DNA of 35,834 bases from a virus. The translations under genes were made by a program, and so were the position numbers. Positions within the stretch are counted from its first letter, which is position 1; every line of letters begins with the position of its first letter. This document shows positions 30,240 through 35,834 of this stretch, in pieces. The stretch spans positions 1-35,834 of IMG/VR virus record IMGVR_UViG_3300021197_001663. One strand, given 5' to 3'. Below the pieces are notes generated by a model, which worked only from the letters and a program-made list of their open reading frames with translations, was not told where the DNA came from and searched no databases.

Positions 30240-30729
30240 ACTTCAACCCCTTGAGAAACTTTGCCTTGTCAGCCGCTGACAACGCTTCAAACGCTTTGAC
30301 GGCGGCGGCGAGCAAGTCGACTTGCTTCTTACCTTTCTTCCTTCCACCCGCCCGCTTGGCTTTTTGCCCATCGGACAAATTCTTACTTAGCGCGGCGCGG
30401 TGACTGGCAGTATATTCGCCAAACAAGGATTCACATAAGAGCTTGGCAGTGTCACGGGCGAACTTCCCACCTTCCTCTGTATCAGCAAAGGATGCGGCGA
30501 CAAATCGAGCAAGCAATTTAAATTGCAAGCCGCTATACCAAGCCGCTATTTCCTCACCCGCTCCTAGGATCACAGGTTTTATTTCCTTCCATGTTAAGCC
30601 CGTCACTATTTTACTCATTTCCAGAGCAATATCATTAACTCTATTCTCAATGTCTACAATCTGGTTGTCGAGTTCGATAACGGATTGAATCAATGTGGTA
30701 ACTTCATTTACTTTGTTTTCTGTTTTCAT
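30238..30729 (-). CDS. Hypothetical protein with coiled coil and basic hinge (163 aa)
   Basis: Begins MKTENKVNEVTTLIQSVIELDNQIVDIENRVNDIALEM, a clear coiled-coil heptad pattern to about residue 45. A helical middle (AAWYSGLQFKLLARFVAASF) follows, then a Lys/Arg/Gly-rich hinge (KAKRAGGRKKGKKQ) and an Ala/Leu-rich C-terminal helix (AVKAFEALSAADKAKFLKGL). The basic hinge suggests DNA binding, perhaps nucleoid-like. The start at 30729 is chosen because the longer frame only translates the degenerate hairpin upstream. It is the first gene of the long minus block, so its promoter should lie in 30730-31047. Confidence 0.62.
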   Translation of the reverse strand: MKTENKVNEVTTLIQSVIELDNQIVDIENRVNDIALEMSKIVTGLTWKEIKPVILGAGEEIAAWYSGLQFKLLARFVAASFADTEEGGKFARDTAKLLCESLFGEYTASHRAALSKNLSDGQKAKRAGGRKKGKKQVDLLAAAVKAFEALSAADKAKFLKGLK

Positions 30730-31047
30730 TTTCTTTTTTTGGTTTTGGTTTAATTGGCGATTAAATCGGTTGATCGCCTTCATCCTCCAATGGGGGGAAG
30801 CTCTCGACGCAACAGCCATATCTTTAAAATGTCGCGCGGGGAATAGAACGCGCGCGCGAGGTGAACCCTGTTTCCTGTTCCCTTGAACACTCTAACACCC
30901 TCCATTTAGCAGGAATCAGGGTAAATGATGCAGGAATCAGGGAGCACGCCACGGGTAGGGGGTAGGTTTTTCACGTGCAGTTTAATATTATATAGGGGGT
31001 TACACGAAAAAATTTGACGTTTTTTGGCATATAGGGTAGCATAGGGC
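30730..31047. promoter_or_regulatory. Divergent non-coding region (318 bp)
   Basis: This stretch separates the minus block from the plus genes. It holds the degenerate hairpin (30748-30768), a CpG-rich run (30832-30860), two direct repeats GCAGGAATCAGGG (30909-30921, 30930-30942) and an A/T-rich end with a promoter candidate for the plus side. No convincing promoter for the minus genes could be picked by eye. Confidence 0.6.
31014..31042 (+). promoter_or_regulatory. Sigma70-like promoter candidate before the 76-aa gene
   Basis: TTGACG (31014-31019), 17 nt, TAGCAT (31037-31042). The expected start of transcription falls on or next to the ATG at 31048, so the mRNA would be leaderless or nearly so, in line with the lack of Shine-Dalgarno sequences in this genome. 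Confidence 0.42.
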
Positions 31048-31278
31048 ATGGCCAAGAAGACCCCAGCAAAAGTACTCGCGTACAAGCGAAAGTATTACGA
31101 CAAGAACAGAATCAAGCGATTGAGGTATCAAAAGGACCGATACTGGAAGAAGCGCGAGGAGATCCTCGAGGAACGGAAAAGGAGAAAATTGGAGGACCCA
31201 GAATACGCAGAACGTGAGCGGGCATATCACCGCGAATACTACCTCAAAAAGAAGCGAGAGAAGGAAATGAGCGGTTAG
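31048..31278 (+). CDS. Small, very basic helical protein (76 aa)
   Basis: Starts MAKKTPAKVLAYKRKYYDKNRIKRLRYQ and consists almost wholly of Lys, Arg, Glu and Tyr in one or two long helices (KKREEILEERKRRKLEDPEY, then AYHREYYLKKKREK). Similar Lys/Arg/Tyr helices occur at the front of some phage HNH or endonuclease VII-type proteins and as stand-alone small proteins; no nuclease part is present here. Nucleic-acid binding is likely from charge alone. A promoter candidate lies directly upstream. It is the only gene between the minus block and the non-coding region that follows. Confidence 0.58.
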   Translation: MAKKTPAKVLAYKRKYYDKNRIKRLRYQKDRYWKKREEILEERKRRKLEDPEYAERERAYHREYYLKKKREKEMSG

Positions 31279-31366
31279 GGGTTCAAATCACAGGGTGCAT
31301 AACCATTTCACAACTGGAGTAAGCTAGTAAAAAGAAATGGGGGTTTTCAAATCACAAGGTACAGGG

Positions 31367-31406
31367 TCAAGTATTCTCTTCCCAGTCGCAACATGCACAG
31401 GGTGCA
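31367..31406 (+). repeat. 40-bp direct repeat, copy 1
   Basis: A 40-base segment beginning TCAAGTATTCTCTTCCCAGT and ending GCACAGGGTGCA is identical at 31446-31485, 79 bases further on. Both copies are preceded by a GGGT-type context (GGGTCAAG and GGGTTCAAG). The gap contains no gene. Confidence 0.92.
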
Positions 31407-31445
31407 AATACCCACCTTGTAAATATCCCATACTGACAAATGGGT

Positions 31446-31485
31446 TCAAGTATTCTCTTCCCAGTCGCAACATGCACAGGGTGCA
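31446..31485 (+). repeat. 40-bp direct repeat, copy 2
   Basis: Exact copy of 31367-31406. Together they duplicate one ACAGGGT motif. They could arise by slippage or mark a binding site for a repeated protein. Confidence 0.92.
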
Positions 31486-31630
31486 GAGGGTCAAAAAGGG
31501 GCAGGCCGGCGCACGAAAAAGCGTAGGTTACCTACAGGGTTGTTTAATTATTTTCCGCGTGAATCGGGGTTCGGGTGAGACCCATGGAGATTATTGAGGG
31601 TATTTTTGGTATTAGCATAACGCAACTAAT

Positions 31631-31702
31631 GTGCATTAAAGTATTATCTTAGGGGTGCCATGAGGGCATCTCAGAGACCCTAAAATTTATTTAATTAATG
31701 CG
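31631..31702. repeat. Degenerate third nested palindrome (72 bp)
   Basis: The right arm ATTTAATTAATGCG (31689-31702) is the same sequence as the right arm of palindrome A. The left arm is decayed (GCATTAAAGTA near 31633). Inside lies another inverted repeat, TTAGGG (31649-31654) with CCCTAA (31678-31683). The outer arms match the family; the core differs. Confidence 0.55.
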
Positions 31703-31787
31703 TTTATTTTAAAGTCTACACTCATATAGTAGCTAACTCACTGAATGTGAAGGGGTTAAGAATATTAAAGGTTTTGGAGCAGTAACT

Positions 31788-31887
31788 CGCATTAATTAAA
31801 TACCTCGCGTCAGGTAAAGTTTATATATGTAATATATTTCTACAGGGTATATATAAACTTCTTCTAGAATTCATTATTTAATTAATG
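31788..31887. repeat. Nested palindrome B (100 bp) upstream of the portal block
   Basis: The outer arms 31790-31802 and 31875-31887 are 13-bp perfect inverted repeats (CATTAATTAAATA). The inner arms 31817-31828 and 31849-31860 are 12-bp perfect (AAGTTTATATAT). Layout, arm sequence and spacing match palindrome A at 5689-5790. It precedes the plus-strand block that leads to the portal gene. Confidence 0.8.
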
Positions 31888-32013
31888 TTATTTAGTTATG
31901 CAGATGACGTCCCCGCTAGTTGCCCCGCCCCCGCCACCTCCGATAACTTAAAGTTTTCTCTTTTCATAGTATAAAACATGTGATAGGTTATCCGAAACAG
32001 CACCCCCGATACT

Positions 32014-32298
32014 ATGTCAGACTTACCTACACCTGAGCCATATCCGTTACCCGCCAATTGGCGTGACAACTGCGGCGGCAGTAGTTGCACCTGTGGTGCC
32101 TACGATCAGTGTGAGTGTGGTTGCTTTGACGTGGACTGGACACCCTTTGATGTGTATGCCTATCGGGAACTGCTCAATATGATCTACAGACAAACCGTTT
32201 CAGGGGACTCCCCAGAGACCTCCCTGAGTATAATACAAAACCACACCCTCTCCCTCATTGACCCTGAACCCTGTATCATTGACCCTGCATTAGGGTAA
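32014..32298 (+). CDS. Small cysteine-rich acidic protein (94 aa)
   Basis: Begins MSDLPTPEPYPLPANWRDNCGGSSCTCGAYDQCECGCFDVDW, with six Cys in a CxxxxCxCxxxxxCxCxC arrangement that may bind a metal ion or iron-sulphur centre, then a helical part (YAYRELLNMIYRQTV) and a hydrophobic-acidic C-terminus. No family is recognised. The leader is A/T-rich without Shine-Dalgarno. It lies upstream of the NUMOD-like and portal genes in the same direction, so it may belong to that transcript. Confidence 0.6.
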   Translation: MSDLPTPEPYPLPANWRDNCGGSSCTCGAYDQCECGCFDVDWTPFDVYAYRELLNMIYRQTVSGDSPETSLSIIQNHTLSLIDPEPCIIDPALG

Positions 32299-32303
32299 GT
32301 GAA

Positions 32304-32329
32304 CAGGAATCAGGAATCAGGAATCAGGG
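32304..32329 (+). repeat. CAGGAAT tandem repeat before the 166-aa gene
   Basis: Three perfect 7-bp copies of CAGGAAT followed by CAGGG, in the 5' leader of the gene at 32344. The same AGGAATCAGG motif occurs twice at 30909-30942, on the other side of the control region. Confidence 0.85.
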
Positions 32330-32343
32330 TTAAACCAACACCA

Positions 32344-32844
32344 ATGAAACACTACAAAATACCACAATCAGAAAATCATTATGTCACCGAGGACCACAAA
32401 CTATTTGAGCAGGTAGGGGAATCCCCTGACCCCCTCAAAGACAAGGAGGTTGCAACCTACTCAAACTCAGGCAAGTTCCGCGCGACCATCAAGGGTCAGG
32501 ACGGGAAGCGGTACACCATCACCCCTGAAAATATTATCCTCAATCACGAGGATCCGTTCCACGTGGAACCCTTAACCCTCGAGGAGATCTTGCATAAGGA
32601 ACACGCCGTCCCCATCGAGCCCCTCTTCCCTGACTACGCTATCACGGAGGACGGAATGCTATACTGCATAACACCACCCCAGCGAGGTAAGTGGGCTGGT
32701 CGGCTATACGCGAAGGCATCATCTGTTGGCGACGACGGGGTGGAGCGGGTATCTCTGAAACGCTTCGACGGGAAGTACACCACCGCAACTATCACCACCC
32801 TTGTGAAAGCCGCGTGGGGTAGCCCAATGCTCTCATCGGTGTAG
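32344..32844 (+). CDS. Protein with two NUMOD4-like half-domains (166 aa)
   Basis: Two similar halves are visible: HYVTEDHKLFEQ...TYSNSGKFRATIKGQDGKRYTI (about 9-75) and PDYAITEDGMLYCI...VSLKRFDGKYTTATITTLVKAAWG (about 95-163). Each has the pattern of a NUMOD4-type DNA-binding segment: an aromatic-V/I-T-EDG turn, a strand with a repeated V-x-L-x-x-x-x-G-K core, then a helix ending near W/F-G. NUMOD4 is normally found in homing endonucleases, but no HNH or GIY-YIG nuclease part is present, so this may be a cleavage-free DNA binder or the remnant of one. The start at 32344 (MKHYKIPQ) avoids translating the CAGGAAT repeats. Confidence 0.55.
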   Translation: MKHYKIPQSENHYVTEDHKLFEQVGESPDPLKDKEVATYSNSGKFRATIKGQDGKRYTITPENIILNHEDPFHVEPLTLEEILHKEHAVPIEPLFPDYAITEDGMLYCITPPQRGKWAGRLYAKASSVGDDGVERVSLKRFDGKYTTATITTLVKAAWGSPMLSSV

Positions 32845-32902
32845 CTCAACAAAAACCTTGACCCCCGAACCCTTTACCTCTATCCTGCACCACATAATTA
32901 TT

Positions 32903-35146
32903 ATGGCGACCAAACCAAGTTCATTCGCCGTCATTGATGGCCTCGGGTTACAAAACACCGAGCAAGACGGAACCCCAACTAAAACCCGCATCAAGGACGT
33001 TAAGTCCGCGCTTGCGATTTACACAACGCTCCATCAGGCGGATCGGGAAAGCTCACTCCAGCGTGCGCGACTCGACGCCATGTTTGATGGGGCCGCGCCT
33101 TATGACCAAGCAAAGCTTCGGGCTAGTGGTCAGAACATGAAGACCAACTTAAACTTCGGGGAGGCACAGCGCCAACTCGACATTGCATTATCGGCATACG
33201 TCGATCTGTATTCATCCCTTGAACGCTTCGTAGATGTTCGGGGAACAGAAGGTGAATCCAACCAGCGACTCGAGCGTGAGGAGATTGTTGCCGATGAGAT
33301 CTCACACATGCTTCGCGCGTGGCCTGAGTTCCACTCATCCTACCTTCGCTTATGCACGACCTTCATCAAGCACGGCGTAGGCGTGGCTTACTTCGACTCC
33401 CCAACAGGTTGGAGATTCAGGGTCGGATCCTTTGAAGATATCTTGATACCCCGCCAATCCCCCGCGACGGAAGAGGCAGTTGATGTGTCAGTCATTCGAC
33501 GGTCCTATCGGGTAAGCGAGCTAAACCATTTCATTAAGAATGAGAAGACCGCCAATAAAATAGGCTGGAATGTAGACGAGGTTAAGCGGGTCATGGCGAA
33601 GAACGTCAAGACCACTGGTCGCGGTTCCTACGGCGGCGGGGTTGTCTCAGACTTCGAGGCAATGCAAGCCGAGCTCAAGAACAACGATTTATACATGGGG
33701 GTGCAGAACCCCACAGTAGACGTCCTTCACTTTTTAGTCCGCGAAGCGAGCGGCGGGATTTCTCATTACACTTGCGCTGAGTCTAGCCCCGAAGCATTTA
33801 TGTTTCAGAAGGTTGACCGATATCAGTCAGCCGAAGACGCCTTTGTCATGTTCTCGTATGGTGTTGGTTCCAACGGGACATACCATTCAGTCAGGGGTCT
33901 AGGCCAGCGCATCTTCGCCCACATCCAGACATCCAATAGACTTCGTTGCCAAATGGTTGATGGGGCTATGCTCGGGTCCGCGGTGATGATTCAACCAGAT
34001 TCACAGCGAGCCCTTGAGGAGCTCGACTTCACTTTCTACGGTGCTTACGCCGTCCTGTCCCCTAACGTAAACATTATCCCACGCCCATCCCCGAATCTTG
34101 GGACGGCGGTCATGCCTGCGCTAGAGGACATGAATCAGCAGTTGATGCGTAACACTGATGTTGTCAGTAGCTACGGTCCCGACAAGGGTTCACCTTACCG
34201 CAACGAGATGCAGGTGGTGTCCGACATGGATGTTGCCACCCGTTTGAGTGGGGCTTCACTTAATCTGTTTTACGCTTCATGGAACCGCCTAATGCGTAGT
34301 GTGGTTAAGCGTATTGTCTCAGACAAGAACGACCCAGCCATTCAAGAGCTCATTGGTCGGTGTGCTGAAAGAGGGGTTTCAGAAAGCTTCATACGATCAC
34401 TTGATGTCGATAAGACCAAAGCCGTCCGATCAATTGGTGGTGGGTCACAAGCCAACCGCATGGTTGCCCTTCGTGAGCTACAAGGTATTTCAGGACAGTT
34501 CCCTGAATCAGGTCGCCGCAACTTAACACGAGACATAGTTAGCACGAGGGTGGGACATGACCTAGCCGACCGCTACACCCCACGTGAGCAAGGAGCCCCT
34601 GAGACCAGCGCATCGAAGATCGCCTTCTTTGAGAATAGAGACTTGATGGGTGGTAGACCAGTTCCTGTGCTTTCGAGCGAATACCACGGAGCACACTTGG
34701 AAGTTCACCTACCAGAAGTAGAAGGGATCATCGAAGGTCTCGACTCAGGTGAGGTAGATCCAGTTCAGGCACTCCCTGCACTACAAGCGTTCTACCAACA
34801 CCTAGGCGAAACAGTTCAGTTTGCCGCGGGAGACCCTGCACTAGAAGGTCAAGTCGGTTACACAAAGCAGGTAATGCAATACGCCGAGGAAGCCATTAAC
34901 AACACGTCCAAGCATCTCGAGAAATTACAACGGGAGCAGGCAAGCCAAGAGCAACCAGAACAACCAGAACAACCAGAACAACCAGACCCCGCCCAACTCG
35001 CTAAGATGGAAACTCATCAGCAGGACATGATGATGAAGAGGCAAAAAGCTGAGTTGGAAATGGAGTTGAAAAAACGTAAATTTGATGAAGAACAAGCTTT
35101 ACGTGATGCCGAAACTGCGCTAAAGTTCCGCGAAGAGAATACTTAA
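32903..35146 (+). CDS. Portal (head-tail connector) protein (747 aa)
   Basis: The portal forms the dodecameric ring through which DNA enters and leaves the head. The N-terminal helical region (IKDVKSALAIYTTLHQADRES), the LRASGQNMKTNLNFGEAQRQLD segment, HSSYLRLCTTFIKHGVGVAYFDSP and the wing-like VGSFEDILIPRQ are typical of podovirus-type portals. The C-terminus is a long charged helix with an EQP repeat (about residues 686-700) and a Lys/Glu/Met-rich end, consistent with a crown/barrel domain. The length fits. The start at 32903 (MATKPSSF) is preferred to 32858 because the longer form translates the leader. The scaffold-like gene follows, as in other podoviruses. Confidence 0.88.
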   Translation: MATKPSSFAVIDGLGLQNTEQDGTPTKTRIKDVKSALAIYTTLHQADRESSLQRARLDAMFDGAAPYDQAKLRASGQNMKTNLNFGEAQRQLDIALSAYVDLYSSLERFVDVRGTEGESNQRLEREEIVADEISHMLRAWPEFHSSYLRLCTTFIKHGVGVAYFDSPTGWRFRVGSFEDILIPRQSPATEEAVDVSVIRRSYRVSELNHFIKNEKTANKIGWNVDEVKRVMAKNVKTTGRGSYGGGVVSDFEAMQAELKNNDLYMGVQNPTVDVLHFLVREASGGISHYTCAESSPEAFMFQKVDRYQSAEDAFVMFSYGVGSNGTYHSVRGLGQRIFAHIQTSNRLRCQMVDGAMLGSAVMIQPDSQRALEELDFTFYGAYAVLSPNVNIIPRPSPNLGTAVMPALEDMNQQLMRNTDVVSSYGPDKGSPYRNEMQVVSDMDVATRLSGASLNLFYASWNRLMRSVVKRIVSDKNDPAIQELIGRCAERGVSESFIRSLDVDKTKAVRSIGGGSQANRMVALRELQGISGQFPESGRRNLTRDIVSTRVGHDLADRYTPREQGAPETSASKIAFFENRDLMGGRPVPVLSSEYHGAHLEVHLPEVEGIIEGLDSGEVDPVQALPALQAFYQHLGETVQFAAGDPALEGQVGYTKQVMQYAEEAINNTSKHLEKLQREQASQEQPEQPEQPEQPDPAQLAKMETHQQDMMMKRQKAELEMELKKRKFDEEQALRDAETALKFREENT

Positions 35147-35206
35147 CGGCACACCAACAGCCGTGTCACTTGGTGCATACCAAGGAATCAACCAACGCGA
35201 ATCCTA

Positions 35207-35536
35207 ATGTTCAGGAAGAACCCACCAAAACCAATGCCTGTTAAACAGGTAAATCCAATCGACTTGCCATTATGGCATCAAAACCCCGCTAACGGATCCG
35301 CTCTTAGGGAGCTTATTACGTCGGATACTTTTGTATTAGCCGCAGTTTCCTTGAAAGAGGCAGGTAGACCATCATGCACATCCTTAGCTACGGAACATGA
35401 AAACGCTGTCAGCCACACATGGTACGCAGGCTACTGTGACGCTTTCCGTGATCTCCAGAGACTAACCCTACCCACAGGACAACCTGAAACCAACCCCGCA
35501 CTCTCAGAGTGGAACTATATCCAAGATAACATATAA
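35207..35536 (+). CDS. Small hypothetical protein between portal and scaffold-like genes (109 aa)
   Basis: Begins MFRKNPPKPMPVKQVNPIDLPLWHQNPANG and continues with a helical part (ALRELITSDTFVLAAVSLKEAG, then HTWYAGYCDAFRDLQRLTL). No family is recognised. Small unassigned genes often stand between portal and scaffold genes of podoviruses. Start at 35207 is the first ATG; the gene ends 12 nt before the next start at 35549. Confidence 0.62.
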   Translation: MFRKNPPKPMPVKQVNPIDLPLWHQNPANGSALRELITSDTFVLAAVSLKEAGRPSCTSLATEHENAVSHTWYAGYCDAFRDLQRLTLPTGQPETNPALSEWNYIQDNI

Positions 35537-35548
35537 CCATCAAAAACC

Positions 35549-35834
35549 ATGACCAACCCTGAATCCCCTACCGTAGACACCACCCCCGCACCTGAGCCCA
35601 CAGATGTAGCCTCCACACCAAACCCTGTTGATGGTATCCCAGCCACAGAAGATATGGGCTTCGGGGAGTTTTCATTTGATCAGGCTTTAGAGAACGCATT
35701 AAATGGTGGCAACAACACACCAGCACCTGAAGGTGACAACACACCAGCACCTGAAGGTGACAACACACCAGCACCTGAAGGTGACAACACACCAGCACCT
35801 GAAGGTGACAACACACCAGCACCTGAAGGTGACA
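35549..35834 (+). CDS. Scaffold-like protein, partial (at least 95 aa, cut by the window end)
   Basis: The open frame starts MTNPESPTVDTTPAPEPTDV, continues MGFGEFSFDQALENALNGG and then runs into perfect NTPAPEGD repeats to the end of the window. It is acidic, Pro/Glu/Thr-rich and probably disordered. Position directly after the portal, acidic composition and the FDQALENAL helix agree with the scaffolding (capsid assembly) proteins of podoviruses, which sit just before the major capsid gene. The capsid gene itself would lie beyond the window. Confidence 0.68.
   Translation, partial: MTNPESPTVDTTPAPEPTDVASTPNPVDGIPATEDMGFGEFSFDQALENALNGGNNTPAPEGDNTPAPEGDNTPAPEGDNTPAPEGDNTPAPEGD
35714..35834 (+). 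repeat. 24-bp tandem repeat, five copies plus the start of a sixth
   Basis: Five identical in-frame 24-bp units from 35714 to 35833, each coding NTPAPEGD, and one base of the next. The repeat reaches the last base of the window, so the true copy number is unknown. Confidence 0.97.

Larger units (their letters stand above)
31279..32013. promoter_or_regulatory. Long non-coding region with iterated motifs and palindromes (735 bp), possible origin or control region
   Basis: The heptamer ACAGGGT occurs six times in the same direction (31290, 31361, 31397, 31476, 31534, 31842), and in reverse at 30865 and about 32268. The region also has the 40-bp direct repeat, two nested palindromes and A/T-rich stretches. 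An 86-residue frame at 31337-31597 crosses both copies of the direct repeat and looks spurious. Iterons plus palindromes are usual at replication origins; the DnaA-domain-like and multi-HTH proteins are possible binders. Origin function is inference. Confidence 0.5.

Noticed and set aside
31277-31300. tRNA-like T-arm (GGGTTCAAATC) at the end of the 76-aa gene
   Set aside because: The flanking bases do not form the 5-bp T stem and no other arm of a cloverleaf is present.
31337-31597. 86-codon plus-strand frame in the control region
   Set aside because: It translates both copies of a 40-bp direct repeat in different frames, has no family-like content and covers the iterated motifs.
31898-31951. 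17-codon proline-rich peptide frame after palindrome B
   Set aside because: Too short and compositionally odd, with no supporting context; not listed as a gene.

Overview
The window is a piece of a tailed double-stranded DNA phage genome, most likely a podovirus-type phage from an aquatic setting. Support comes from a terminase pair, a podovirus-type portal followed by a scaffold-like gene, one giant 3839-residue ejection-type virion protein, three small basic proteins typical of environmental phages, and a RuvC-like resolvase. Both ends are cut: the left end lies inside a cassette array and the right end inside a repeat-containing gene. Almost no gene has a Shine-Dalgarno sequence. Starts instead sit behind A- and C-rich leaders, which fits a host with SD-independent initiation (Bacteroidota is one candidate, unproven). 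No tRNA, rRNA, CRISPR array or insertion sequence was seen.

Layout. (1) 1-1300, minus strand: a chain of five attC-like recombination sites bounding four small cassettes, the organisation of an integron gene-cassette array. At all four cassettes the 7-base box at one end is the exact reverse complement of the box at the other end. No integrase gene is in the window and the array runs off the left edge. (2) 1379-3861, minus: a packed phage operon, read from the small terminase-like HTH gene through a RuvC-like nuclease to small basic proteins, pointing into the array. (3) 3905-19005, plus: large terminase, two internal-virion-type proteins and the giant protein, ended by a strong hairpin terminator at 19010-19055. 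(4) 19117-30729, minus: about 20 accessory or early genes. They include a multi-HTH regulator, a stand-alone DnaA domain IV-like protein, two amidoligase-like proteins flanking a glutamine amidotransferase/gamma-glutamylcyclotransferase fusion, three paralogous 21-residue-repeat proteins and a papain-like cysteine peptidase candidate. Eight copies of one long hairpin lie between these genes. (5) 30730-32013: the largest non-coding region, with iterated ACAGGGT motifs, a 40-bp direct repeat and nested palindromes, one of which recurs after the terminase gene. (6) 32014-35834, plus: small proteins, portal, a small gene and the start of a scaffold-like gene with 24-bp tandem repeats.

How it fits together: the plus-strand blocks make and package the virion. 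The minus-strand block 4 looks like host-takeover and metabolite or protein-modification functions, including a probable gamma-glutamyl/amide-bond chemistry module. The cassette array sits at the 3' end of the small-terminase operon, so upstream phage promoters could express whatever cassettes are present. The array and the repeated hairpins are the two most unusual elements.
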